DNA of 64,000 bases from Sphingomonas sp. IC081 (lineage in GTDB: Bacteria > Pseudomonadota > Alphaproteobacteria > Sphingomonadales > Sphingomonadaceae), in the NCBI RefSeq assembly GCF_006874585.1, contig NZ_CP029761.1, positions 1,809,001 to 1,873,000 of the forward strand. Direction: 5' to 3'. How positions within the stretch are numbered: position 1 is the first letter of the stretch; each line of letters opens with the position of its first letter. Both the position numbers and the translations under genes were made by a program. Under the pieces are notes generated by a model that saw only the letters and a program-made list of their open reading frames with translations, was not told where the DNA came from and ran no database searches. Positions 1 to 8,283 of the stretch are shown one piece after another.

Positions 1-269
1 GAGTACGAGCTGCCCCAGCCATGCCTGGGCAAATGCATCGAATTGAGAATGCAAGGCATCTCTCGATTGAAAGAAATGCCGTTTGAAGTCGAAGATATCG
101 AGTTCTATCTCCTCCCGCACACGCACCATGAGCCGTTCCGCTGCTCGAATATTGGCCTTCGTGGGCGCCATCTGCAGATTAACGCGGCATCGGGAACCTT
201 TATACCAAAAACGAACACGAATGCTCTCTTCAAAGCTTCTACACCCGTCCCAGGCCTTCCTCTCCGCAT
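1..269 (-). pseudogene. Tyrosine recombinase, 5' part with frameshift, cut by window edge
   Basis: The minus strand encodes the N-terminal arm-type DNA-binding domain of a phage/island integrase (DUF3596-like). From the ATG at 269 the protein starts MRRGRPGTGVEALKR, the usual basic start of this family. The homologous continuation (ESIRVRFWYKGSRCRVN, then APTKANIRAAERL and IFDFKRHFF) lies in another frame. The two frames would join if one base were restored near position 230, in the GCTTTGAAG stretch. From there the second frame is open to base 1, so the catalytic domain lies outside the window. It would integrate or excise the island seen to the right. Either a real single-base deletion inactivated it, or this is a sequencing error. 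The family call rests on the arm-domain motifs and is fairly secure; the catalytic residues are not visible. Confidence 0.7.
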
Positions 270-449
270 ATAAGCTCTCCCATAGTCAGCAACATCTTAT
301 CGTGCATTGACTTATGGAGTTCACCTTCACGGCAAATGAAGGATATGCAGGGCAATTCCGATAACTGCGTGTGTCAGCATCGTATGGGATTGTCCCGCAA
401 TGCGGCTTTCAGCTTGATGCATCGGGATCGCGCCACGCAGGAGGAAGTA

Positions 450-863
450 ATGCCGACCGCCCAAACACAAGGAGAGGCGGATTCCAAAAGTGACCAATTC
501 CGGAAGGAAATGGCCGAGCGCGCAGGCGGAATGCTCAGCTACGCCGAGGTTGCTGCCCGGCTTGGCAGCGGTGTCGAGGTTGTCGATGAGCAATACCGCC
601 AGCGGCGGCTACTGGGCGTTACCTATCAGGGGAGAGTGGGTTTCCCCGCTGCCCAGTTCGTCGATAACGAAATCCTGAGCGGCCTCGATACCATTTTGTC
701 GGTCCTTGGCGACACGGACCCATGGGAGCAGCTCATGCTGCTAACGACACCGCTGGAAGGATATGGGTTTCATCCCGAGTCAGCTTTTCAAATTCTCGCT
801 CGGTCTCCAGACGGCAAAATGATGCGGCAACTTGCTGCCCTCCTGTCAAGCTGGGTGACATAA
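450..863 (+). CDS. MbcA/ParS/Xre-like antitoxin-fold protein, orphan
   Basis: A 137-residue protein. I start it at 450 because GGAGGAAG lies just upstream; an in-frame start at 336 has no ribosome binding site. Residues about 28-60 (SYAEVAARLG, then VVDEQYRQRRLLGV and GRVGFPAAQF) resemble the helix-turn-helix and linker of MbcA/ParS/Xre-type antitoxins. The later part, with the pattern G-L-x-x-I-L-x-x-L and DPW, resembles their toxin-binding region. In such pairs the toxin is usually a RES-domain or related NAD-targeting enzyme encoded next to the antitoxin. Here no RES-like ORF flanks it: left is the integrase fragment and right is rmuC on the other strand. It is therefore an orphan or remnant. 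The family assignment is by motif resemblance only. Confidence 0.5.
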   Translation: MPTAQTQGEADSKSDQFRKEMAERAGGMLSYAEVAARLGSGVEVVDEQYRQRRLLGVTYQGRVGFPAAQFVDNEILSGLDTILSVLGDTDPWEQLMLLTTPLEGYGFHPESAFQILARSPDGKMMRQLAALLSSWVT

Positions 864-1022
864 GGTGACTGCCGCTTGTCCTCGTGGGCATAAGTAAGAT
901 CGTTCTATAGGAGATTCCGCTGACATAGCCGACGCAGCGAAGTCGCCTTCGAAGTGCTTAAACTGGTCGTCTGTTCATTATTTTGATGGCTCTACCCCGC
1001 CCCTGCTGATGTCAGCGGCGGC

Positions 1023-2216
1023 TCATGAATCTATCGCTTCAGTCGACAAGAGTTCCTGGTCGTCTTCCTCGCCCAGCACGAGATCGATGAGTGCCGGTGC
1101 TTCGGATCCCTCCAGCGTCTCTACGTCTCGAAGCTTGCGGCTGACCGCACGGGTGCGCTTGCCAGCCTCGTCTACGGTCTTGCGGGCGGTGTCGAGCTGC
1201 TTGCCGAGCTTCTCCCAAACTTGCCCGTACTTGAGGAACTCGGCCTTCGCTGCGCCGAGGACCTGCCAGACCTCGCTTGAACGCTTTTCGATCGCCAGCG
1301 TGCGGAACCCCATCTGCAGGCTGCTAAGGAGCGCGGCAAGCGTGGTGGGCCCCTGGATCATGACGCGGTGCTTGGTTTGAATCTCGCTGGCAAGGCCGGG
1401 GCGGCGGATCACCTCGGCGAACAGGCCTTCGGTCGGCAGGTACATGATCGCGAAATCGGTCGAATGCGGCGGGTGGACGTATTTCTCGCAGATCGTCTTC
1501 GCCTGAAGCTTGATGGCTCGCTCAAGGTCCAGCGCAGCCTTCTCGACGTCATCGACCGCTCCGCTATCCTGCGCGACGAGGAGACGGTCGTAATCCTCAT
1601 GCGGAAACTTTGCGTCGATCGGCAGCCAGAGCGGCATGTCCTCGCCGGAACGGCCGGGCAGCCGGACCGCAAATTCGACGATCTCGCCGGAATCGGGCCG
1701 GATACGGACGTTCGTCGCGAACTGGTCCTTCGTCAGCATGTCCTCGAGCAGCATGCCGAGTTGGACCTCGCCCCAGCCGCCGCGTGACTTCACATTGCTG
1801 AGGACGCGCTTCAGATCGCCCACGCCGGTGGCGAGGTTCTGCATCTCGCCAAGCCCCTTGTGGACCTGCTCGAGGCGTTCGCTCACGAGCTGGAAGGATT
1901 CGCCGAGCCGCTTCTCCAGCGTGCCCTGCAGTTTTTCCTCGACCGTCGCGCGCATCTTCTCGAGCTTGTCCGCATTGTCGGTGCGGAGGGTATCGAGGCT
2001 GCCGGCGACCGTCTCGCGCAGCGCCTCCTGGCGCTTCTCGTTACTGTCGGTCAGCTGCACGATCTTGCCCTGGACCGCCTCGAGCGCTGCGCGCTGTTCG
2101 TCGCGTCCCTCCCGCTGCGAGGTGAGGAGCCTATCGGAGAGGCTGCGGACGCCGTCGCTGGTCTCCTTGAGGCGCTCCGCTTGTGACGCGGCGAAACCTT
2201 CCGCGTTCTTGCGCAC
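1023..2216 (-). pseudogene. rmuC: RmuC-family protein, N-terminus removed at IS21 edge
   Basis: RmuC proteins limit recombination at inverted repeats and carry an N-terminal membrane anchor, a long coiled coil and a nuclease-like core. Here the coiled coil (about residues 1-110) and the conserved core are present: SRGGWGEVQLGMLLEDML, LPIDAKFPHEDYDR, and MIQGPTTLAALLSSLQMGF. The reading frame can only begin at a GTG at 2216, four bases from the IS end at 2221. An in-frame TGA is supplied by the IS tip just upstream. About 60-100 N-terminal residues, including the anchor, are therefore missing compared with the usual 450-550. The product, if made, would be soluble and probably inactive. Family call is secure; pseudogene status is inferred from the missing start region. 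Confidence 0.8.
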
Positions 2217-2377
2217 AGCCTGTCAACGCCGTCATAAAATGGGGCCAACCACCGGTTTAAAAACGGGCCAGTTGGTTCGAACAAAAAGCCTCGGGTTGAG
2301 GCTGGGGATTATCGGCTGCGGGGAAGCGGCTGTAGCGGAGCGGAAGCCGATTTCCCGCAGCCGATAGCCGTTTTAAA

Positions 2378-3199
2378 TCATGGCATCTTGCTGCCCTCCT
2401 TGTCCTTTTGGCGCTTGCGGCTACTGGCGAGGCGGAAGCTCTCGCCATTCATCTCGAGGATGTGGACATGGTGGGTCAGCCGGTCGAGCAGGGCTCCGGT
2501 GAGCCGCTCGGATCCGAACACCGATGTCCATTCATCGAAGGGCAGATTACTGGTGATCAGCGTGCTGCCGCGCTCGTAGCGCTGGCTGAGAACCTCGAAC
2601 AGCAGTTCGCCGCCGACGGCAGTGAATGGCACATACCCGAGCTCGTCCAGAATCAGCAGCTTGACCGAGGCTAGATGCTTCTGGAGCACGCGCAATCGCC
2701 GCTCGTCCCGGGCCTCCATGAGGTCATGCACCAGCGCCGCTGCCGTGGTGAACGCAACGCTTTGCCCCTTCTGGCAGGCGGCAAGACCGAGCGCGAGCGC
2801 GGCATGCGTTTTGCCCGTGCCGCTTGGGCCCAACGCGATGACATTGCGGCGCTGCTCGATCCACTCCCCGCGCGCCAGTTCCAGCACCAGCGCCTTGTTG
2901 AGCGATGGCTGGGCGGTGAAGTCGAAGGTGTCGAAGCTTTTGGTGTGCGGGAACTTCGCCATGCGGATGCGGCGCTCGACCATCCGGCGATCGCGGTCGA
3001 TCCGCTCGAGTTCGCATAACCGCAGCAGGTAGCGCGGATAATCGGCACGGTCCTGCGCGGCTTCGAGGGCGGCTTTCTCGTATTCGCGCACGAAAGTGGG
3101 CAGCTTCAACGCCTTGAGGTGGTTGGCCAGCAGCACCGCGGGCGGCACGCTGGTCGAGGCCTGCTCCATGGCAGGCAGCGGCATCGGGGTCTCGGTCAT
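2378..3199 (-). CDS. istB: IS21 transposition helper ATPase IstB
   Basis: A 273-residue DnaC-like AAA+ ATPase that assembles with IstA and target DNA to drive IS21 transposition. Visible motifs are Walker A (GPSGTGKTHAALALG, about residues 123-138), Walker B (LLILDELGYVPF) and the sensor region ITSNLPFDEW. Its ATG overlaps the istA stop by four bases (ATGA), so the two are translationally coupled, the normal IS21 arrangement. Length is close to the family norm (about 250-270), with a slightly long N-terminus rich in Met, Pro and Ala. The reading frame is intact, so the element may still be mobile. Confidence 0.93.
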   Translation of the reverse strand: MTETPMPLPAMEQASTSVPPAVLLANHLKALKLPTFVREYEKAALEAAQDRADYPRYLLRLCELERIDRDRRMVERRIRMAKFPHTKSFDTFDFTAQPSLNKALVLELARGEWIEQRRNVIALGPSGTGKTHAALALGLAACQKGQSVAFTTAAALVHDLMEARDERRLRVLQKHLASVKLLILDELGYVPFTAVGGELLFEVLSQRYERGSTLITSNLPFDEWTSVFGSERLTGALLDRLTHHVHILEMNGESFRLASSRKRQKDKEGSKMP

Positions 3200-4716
3200 G
3201 CCGGTGCTCCTGCCGCCGTGACGCCTGCCGAAGACAGCAGGCCCATGTAGCTGCGCGGATCGGTGCGCCCCACATGGGCGCGCGGCAGATGCGGGTAAAG
3301 CTGCAGGTCAAGGCGCGGTGGGCGATGTTCAAGCCGGGCCAGCGCGATCATCTTGACCGCGTCGAAGCTGATCGCCCCCATGTCCAACGCTTGCGCCACC
3401 GCCCATTCCACCAGGGACTGCTCGAACCGTTCGCACAGTCGCAGCACCTGGATAAACTCGCGCCGGCCCTCTTTGCCGCTGCGGGCTTCCATCAACCGCC
3501 GTATGCGATGCATCGGCTCGGCCAGAACCCAGCCATCAAGCGGCGCGGCCTGATCGAGAGCGCGCGGCTTTTGCTCCAGGAGGGCCAGATAATGCAACGG
3601 GTCGGGGATGAAGTCCTCGTGCTCATAGCTGCGGGGATGCACCGCGATCCGTTCCCCACGGCAAATCACCTCGACCCGGTCGACATAGCCTTTGATCACC
3701 ACCTCCTGGTAGGCATAGGCCGTTGGCACCGAGTAATCATTGGTGCGATAACGGACCAGCGACATCGACGAGGCCTGGCCCGTCACCATATGGCACGGAT
3801 CGAACGCCACTGCGGGCAGCGCCATGAACGCCGCCAGATCGGCCGCCAGCCTTTGACCAATGCTCTGGCTGTGCCCTCGCAGCACGGCTTGCCTGCGCCC
3901 CACGCATTGCTCAAGGAACCGCGCGTTCATTGCATCAAAGCTGTCGGCCACAGGCATCGGCACCATGAAGTGGCGCCGTGAATAGCCCACCAGGCCCTCA
4001 ACCTTGCCTTTGTCATTGCCCTTGCCGGGCCGACCGAACTTGTCCTCGAACAGGTAGTGACTTTGCAGGGTCGAGAACATCCGGCTGCGTTCGCGTTTGC
4101 CGTCGCCCAGGATCCGCGCAACCGCCAGCCTGGTGTTGTCGTACAGGATCGAGAGCGGAATCCCGCCGAAGAACGCGAACGCCGCGACATGGCCCTCGCA
4201 AAATGCCTCGGCCACTTCGGCGGGATAGGCTTTGACGAAGGGCGCGTCGCTGTGCGGCAGATCCATGCAGAAATAGTGAAACCGCGTCAGCTTGCCACCG
4301 ATGATCCCGTCAGCCTCGCCAAAATCCACCTGCGCGTGCCCGGGCTTGTGGCTCAGCGGAATGAAGACCTCGCGGCTGTGCAGCCTGGCGGTCGCCACAT
4401 AATCACGGACAATGGTGATGCCGCCGGTAAAACCATACTCATCGCGCAGCCGTTCAAATATCCGCACCGCCGTATGGCGCTGCTTGGGATGCACCGTACG
4501 GTCATCCGCCAGGATCTTGTCGATGATCTCGGTGAGCCCCGCAAGCTTGCGGACGTATGTTCTGCCCGACCGGCCATGTGACGGCGGTTCGGGGAAAGTC
4601 AGCATCTTGTCGACCGTCTTGCGGTTGATGCCAAAATAGGTTGCAGCGCCGCGGCGGCTCATGCCCTCGACCATCACAGCGCGGCGGACCTTAAGATAGA
4701 GTTCCACTCTCTTCAT
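3196..4716 (-). CDS. istA: IS21 DDE transposase IstA
   Basis: A 506-residue transposase that cuts and joins the element ends. The N-terminal helix-turn-helix is visible at about residues 18-42 (GMSRRGAATYFGINRKTVDK). The catalytic triad sits in the RNase H-like core: the first Asp in QVDFGEADG, the second in ILYDNTRLAV, and the Glu in KGKVEGLVGYSRR. The C-terminal beta-barrel region follows (RTNDYSVPTAYAYQ). It is followed by istB with a four-base overlap. The start is at 4716, about 100 bases inside the right IS end. No truncation is seen. Confidence 0.93.
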   Translation of the reverse strand: MKRVELYLKVRRAVMVEGMSRRGAATYFGINRKTVDKMLTFPEPPSHGRSGRTYVRKLAGLTEIIDKILADDRTVHPKQRHTAVRIFERLRDEYGFTGGITIVRDYVATARLHSREVFIPLSHKPGHAQVDFGEADGIIGGKLTRFHYFCMDLPHSDAPFVKAYPAEVAEAFCEGHVAAFAFFGGIPLSILYDNTRLAVARILGDGKRERSRMFSTLQSHYLFEDKFGRPGKGNDKGKVEGLVGYSRRHFMVPMPVADSFDAMNARFLEQCVGRRQAVLRGHSQSIGQRLAADLAAFMALPAVAFDPCHMVTGQASSMSLVRYRTNDYSVPTAYAYQEVVIKGYVDRVEVICRGERIAVHPRSYEHEDFIPDPLHYLALLEQKPRALDQAAPLDGWVLAEPMHRIRRLMEARSGKEGRREFIQVLRLCERFEQSLVEWAVAQALDMGAISFDAVKMIALARLEHRPPRLDLQLYPHLPRAHVGRTDPRSYMGLLSSAGVTAAGAPA

Positions 4717-4813
4717 CCTCCGCCTCCGTCCAAAGGCGGAGGTCTAACAGGACTGGCCCCTTTTTAATCCGGGGGTGCCGACCGGAAAGTGGCCCCTTTT
4801 ATTACCGGTGTTC

Positions 4814-6982
4814 TCACTCGATGAGTGAGCGGGAAAGTTCAGCCAATCCGCCAGCGTCCAACCGAGCTGAAAGTGCATCTCTTTGCAGCAATGTCTCACT
4901 CAAATGAGGATGGAACTTTTCAAACAGCAGATTAGGCGAATGCACAAAAAGATCCGCAGCCTTGCCAGTGGCCAATTCTGCAAGGGTATCGACTAGCGGA
5001 GGTGTTTCGTCTTTCCCGAAAACCTCCAGGAAACCATCATGTACTTGGACTGTAAATCCGGCTGCGCGCAGGGCCAAAGCAAGCGTTGTGGTTCGAATCG
5101 AACCCGTTCTCGTGGCGAGGATAGCGGCATTTTCGCCCAGCTGCGCGATACGACCATGATCGAACCGCAATTGGGCATAGTGACTTCGGGCTTGCTCAAG
5201 CAATTCCAGCGCGGTTGGATCCATGTAGATCGGGCGATTTTGGTTCTCGAGGATGTCGAACATGCGTTCGATCACCCGGTCATGGATATTGCCCGGATCG
5301 CCTCCGAAGAGCGGCGGAACACCCGCCTTTGCAGGTGAGACCATGATGATGCGATCGCGGTCATGGACTTCGAGCACCAGCCATCGCCGCCCCGAGAATA
5401 TGAGCAGCATTCCTGGAACAATCAGATTGTCGATCGGCAGGGTGCCCAGTTCCTTGCCTCCGGATATCAGCCGGTACTCCTCGGGCGTCTGGAAGACGGC
5501 ATAGAAGCTGTAATGCTCGACCAGTTTTTCGCCCATCGCGCCAAGCAGCAGCAATCCGTCATCGGCCTGCTCGATGAGCGCCGTCTCCGGGTGTCCCAGC
5601 GCCCGAAGCACATCGAGAAAGAGCTGAGTATCGACTTGCCGAAACGGCCCCTTCTGGCACAGCATCCCATATAGCTGCTGAGCGCGAACGCCGCCACGCT
5701 GCGCAATCACGGACAGGATCTGATGGACGAGCGTCGAGAGGTGCAGCGCGCCGCGTTGCGGTGGTTCGCACCAGCCCTCGAGCAGCAGTTCGATCATCGC
5801 GGTCGCCCGCACCAAGCCCAGTCGCAATCGGTCGGAGAAATTGCTCGCCGGGGCGAGCTTCGCCTCGACGACATACTGCCTGAGAATGGCTGGCTTGCCC
5901 GGACGCCGTCCTGACCGGCCCAGCCTTTGCCGGAGCGAGGCCACGCTGAAGGGGGCTCCGATCTGCCCGACACAGGTCACGTCGCCAATGTCGATGCCGA
6001 GTTCAAGCGTCGAGGTGCAGATCGCCGTGGTCGGTGCGCTGCCGTCCTTCAGGCGCCGTTCGACGAAATCCCGATGCTCCCGAGAAAGGCTCGCGTGATG
6101 GGGATAGAATTCCTGCGGCAGATGCTCCTTCTCGCACAGCGTTCGTAATCGATCCGAATAGATTTCGACCGCCTGGCGCGCGCCGGCGAACACCAGGTTG
6201 TCGCTGCCACGAAGGTGCCCGAAGAGATGGAGGGCGATGGCGTCGGTTGCCGATGGCCCCTCATCATCCTTGTCACCGGTCACATAGCCGCGCAGCTGGA
6301 GCTGCAACTCAGCCCCCCCGCCCGCGGCGACCACGTCATTCACCTCCTCGGGGCTGTCTGGGCGCAGATAGGCCTTTGCCAGCCCCATGTCGCCAAGCGT
6401 GGCCGAGAGACCGACGCGGCGAATTGGGCGGTTCAGCGCCTGCTCAAGGCGTGCAAGCAGTGACCTCATCTGAATCCCGCGCTCGCTGTCGAGCACTGAA
6501 TGCAATTCGTCGAGGATAACAGCCCGGGTCGCACCGAACAGCCGCGGTATCTCCAGCCCTCGGCGGATGAACAGGGCTTCGAGCGATTCCGGCGTGATCA
6601 GCAGAACGCCCCGGGGCCGCTTTATGGCGCGGGTCTTGGTCGAAGACGGCACGTCGCCATGCCAGGGGATGACCGGCAGTTCAGTTTCCCGGCAGATGTC
6701 ATCGAGCCGGCGGGCCTGATCGGTAATGAGCGCTTTCAGCGGCGCGACGTAGAGAATGTCGAAACCGGATAGTTCGGACGGATCGTCGAGAACCTGGGAC
6801 AGCAACGGTAGAAATGCTGCCTCGGTCTTTCCTCCCGCAGTGCTGGCGGCAACGATCAGGTCGGCGTCGCCGTCCATGAGCACATGCGTCGCACGCGCCT
6901 GGATATCGCGCAGTTCACGCCAGCCCTGCGCGCGGATCCATTTCTGGATCGGCCGGGCGAGCTTGTCGAAGGCAGCGCTCAC
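4814..6982 (-). CDS. sngC: Lhr-like DEAD/DEAH helicase, Shango SngC, ends at IS edge
   Basis: A 722-residue superfamily-2 helicase. Motif I is ASTAGGKTEAAFLP (about residues 46-59), the Q-like region is WRELRDIQ, motif II is VILDELHSV, motif III is LSATLGDM, and motif VI is LRQRLGRSGRRPG; the arrangement is that of the Lhr/BrxHI group. It starts with GTG at 6982, overlapping the stop of the ATPase gene by four bases. With the TerB protein and ATPase upstream this matches the three-gene Shango anti-phage system (TerB-like, ATPase, helicase). The stop codon TGA at 4816-4814 is the first three bases of the IS21 end, so the natural C-terminus is lost. The remaining length suggests only a short tail is missing, so activity may persist. 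Confidence 0.72.
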   Translation of the reverse strand: MSAAFDKLARPIQKWIRAQGWRELRDIQARATHVLMDGDADLIVAASTAGGKTEAAFLPLLSQVLDDPSELSGFDILYVAPLKALITDQARRLDDICRETELPVIPWHGDVPSSTKTRAIKRPRGVLLITPESLEALFIRRGLEIPRLFGATRAVILDELHSVLDSERGIQMRSLLARLEQALNRPIRRVGLSATLGDMGLAKAYLRPDSPEEVNDVVAAGGGAELQLQLRGYVTGDKDDEGPSATDAIALHLFGHLRGSDNLVFAGARQAVEIYSDRLRTLCEKEHLPQEFYPHHASLSREHRDFVERRLKDGSAPTTAICTSTLELGIDIGDVTCVGQIGAPFSVASLRQRLGRSGRRPGKPAILRQYVVEAKLAPASNFSDRLRLGLVRATAMIELLLEGWCEPPQRGALHLSTLVHQILSVIAQRGGVRAQQLYGMLCQKGPFRQVDTQLFLDVLRALGHPETALIEQADDGLLLLGAMGEKLVEHYSFYAVFQTPEEYRLISGGKELGTLPIDNLIVPGMLLIFSGRRWLVLEVHDRDRIIMVSPAKAGVPPLFGGDPGNIHDRVIERMFDILENQNRPIYMDPTALELLEQARSHYAQLRFDHGRIAQLGENAAILATRTGSIRTTTLALALRAAGFTVQVHDGFLEVFGKDETPPLVDTLAELATGKAADLFVHSPNLLFEKFHPHLSETLLQRDALSARLDAGGLAELSRSLIE

Positions 6983-8283
6983 AGACGGAAGCTGGCGAGC
7001 TCATCCGTGTGCGGAGCTGCGCCTATCGTCTCGTCGACATCGCTCATGTCGTCACCGTCATCCTGAGCGACGTCGAGCTTGTCGATAAGGTCCGACCATT
7101 CGACTCCAGGATTCTGCTCGAGAACCGCCAGGAGGTTCACGAAGGCCGTGACCGTGTTGCGCGGGGTTCGAAAATAGGCTTCGCCGATCCTGTCGGAACA
7201 GTGGGCCATGAAGGCTTCGAGCGCATCGTCCGGCAGCGCGGCGCCGCCACCCTGCATGACGGCACGGATATTGGCCAGGAGCACGAACAGATCTTCGGGC
7301 GTGAGGCTCGCCAACCGGATGACCGGCCCTGATAGATCCACAAGGCCCTCACGGGCGAAGCTGTTCTCGGCGAGGCGCGATTGCAGCGCTTCGTAGCTGT
7401 AGAGGCCCCGGCGCGTATTCATCAGGAATTCTGGCGTGCCTCCCATCAGGAAGCCCAGATTTTCCGCGCTGCCCTGCAGGACATCGTTGAGAATACGCAA
7501 GATCTGCTCATAGTTCGCGTTGCGGGCCTGCGACGAGGTCAATTTGTAAAGGTTGACCATCTCATCGAGGCCGACAAGCAAGCCCTTGTAGCCAGCTTCG
7601 CACACGAACGCCGACATCAGCTTCAGATGATCGTAGACGCTCGCATCATCGACGATCGTGCGGACTCCGAGCGCCTTACGAGCATCGGTCCTGGTGGCGA
7701 ACTCCCCGCGTAGCCAGCGGATCGCCGCCGACTTGAGCTCCTCGTCGCCCGTTTCATGGCCCTCCCAATAGCGGCGGATGACCTGCGCGAAGTCGAACCC
7801 CCCGGTCAGTTCCTCGAAATGGGCAAGGCGCTGGCGAATGATCTCGACCGTTGGCCGATCGTTCGCCTCGGCATCATGCTGGGCTTGGCTGACGAAACGC
7901 TCCACGACATTGGCAAGCGCGCCGCCGTCGGGCTTGGTCCTTGTGGCGAGGTTTCGCGCCATTTCGGCATAGAGCCCACGCGCCTGGCCGCCGGTCGCAT
8001 GAATTCTCCGGTCGGGAGCGAGGTCGGCGAACATCACCACCAGACCCTTCTCAAGCGCGACAAGGCGGATGAGATTCATGAAAAAGGTCTTGCCCGACCC
8101 ATATTCGCCGATGATGAACCGGATCGCGGAACCGCCATCGGCGATCCGGTCCATGTCCTTGACGAGTTCCTCGATTTCCCGGGCGCGGCCGACCTGAATA
8201 TGACGCAGCCCGAGCTTCGGCACGACGCCTGCGCGCAATGCCTGGACGATCGCGTCCCGCTCGCGCGGCTTCAATTTCGACAT
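6979..8283 (-). CDS. sngB: P-loop ATPase of DUF2791/BrxD type, Shango SngB
   Basis: A 434-residue ATP-binding protein. The Walker A motif GEYGSGKTFFMNLI is at about residues 58-71 and the Walker B-like segment GLLVGLDEMVNLY is in the middle; the sensor-like stretch FLMGGTPEFLMNTRRGLYSYEALQSRL is typical of DUF2791 (BREX BrxD-like) proteins. The ATG at 8283 overlaps the preceding stop (TGATG), and the stop overlaps the helicase GTG start. In systems of this kind the ATPase is thought to work with the Lhr-like helicase in phage-DNA sensing or processing; that role is inferred from relatives. The tail is acidic (DDGDDMSDVDE). A BREX assignment is unlikely because no PglX, PglZ or BrxC is present. 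Confidence 0.72.
   Translation of the reverse strand: MSKLKPRERDAIVQALRAGVVPKLGLRHIQVGRAREIEELVKDMDRIADGGSAIRFIIGEYGSGKTFFMNLIRLVALEKGLVVMFADLAPDRRIHATGGQARGLYAEMARNLATRTKPDGGALANVVERFVSQAQHDAEANDRPTVEIIRQRLAHFEELTGGFDFAQVIRRYWEGHETGDEELKSAAIRWLRGEFATRTDARKALGVRTIVDDASVYDHLKLMSAFVCEAGYKGLLVGLDEMVNLYKLTSSQARNANYEQILRILNDVLQGSAENLGFLMGGTPEFLMNTRRGLYSYEALQSRLAENSFAREGLVDLSGPVIRLASLTPEDLFVLLANIRAVMQGGGAALPDDALEAFMAHCSDRIGEAYFRTPRNTVTAFVNLLAVLEQNPGVEWSDLIDKLDVAQDDGDDMSDVDETIGAAPHTDELASFRL

Larger units (their letters stand above)
2221..4816 (-). mobile_element. IS21-family insertion sequence, complete
   Basis: A 2.6-kb element with istA and istB on the minus strand. The two ends are related and begin TG: TGTCAACGCCG at 2221 and, on the opposite strand, TGAGAACACCGG at 4816. 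Both are followed by ATAAAA and GGGGCCA, and each end carries a second copy of a TTAAAAA(C/G)GGGCCAG-like repeat, as is typical of IS21 multiple terminal repeats. No target-site duplication is visible: the left flank reads GCACAGCC and the right flank CTCGATGA. The left flank is inside rmuC and the right flank inside the helicase gene, so the element probably sits at a deletion junction. Confidence 0.88.

Noticed and set aside
6979..8283. BREX system based on the BrxD-like ATPase and Lhr-like helicase
   Set aside because: No PglX, PglZ, BrxC or BrxA/B genes are present; the TerB partner fits Shango.
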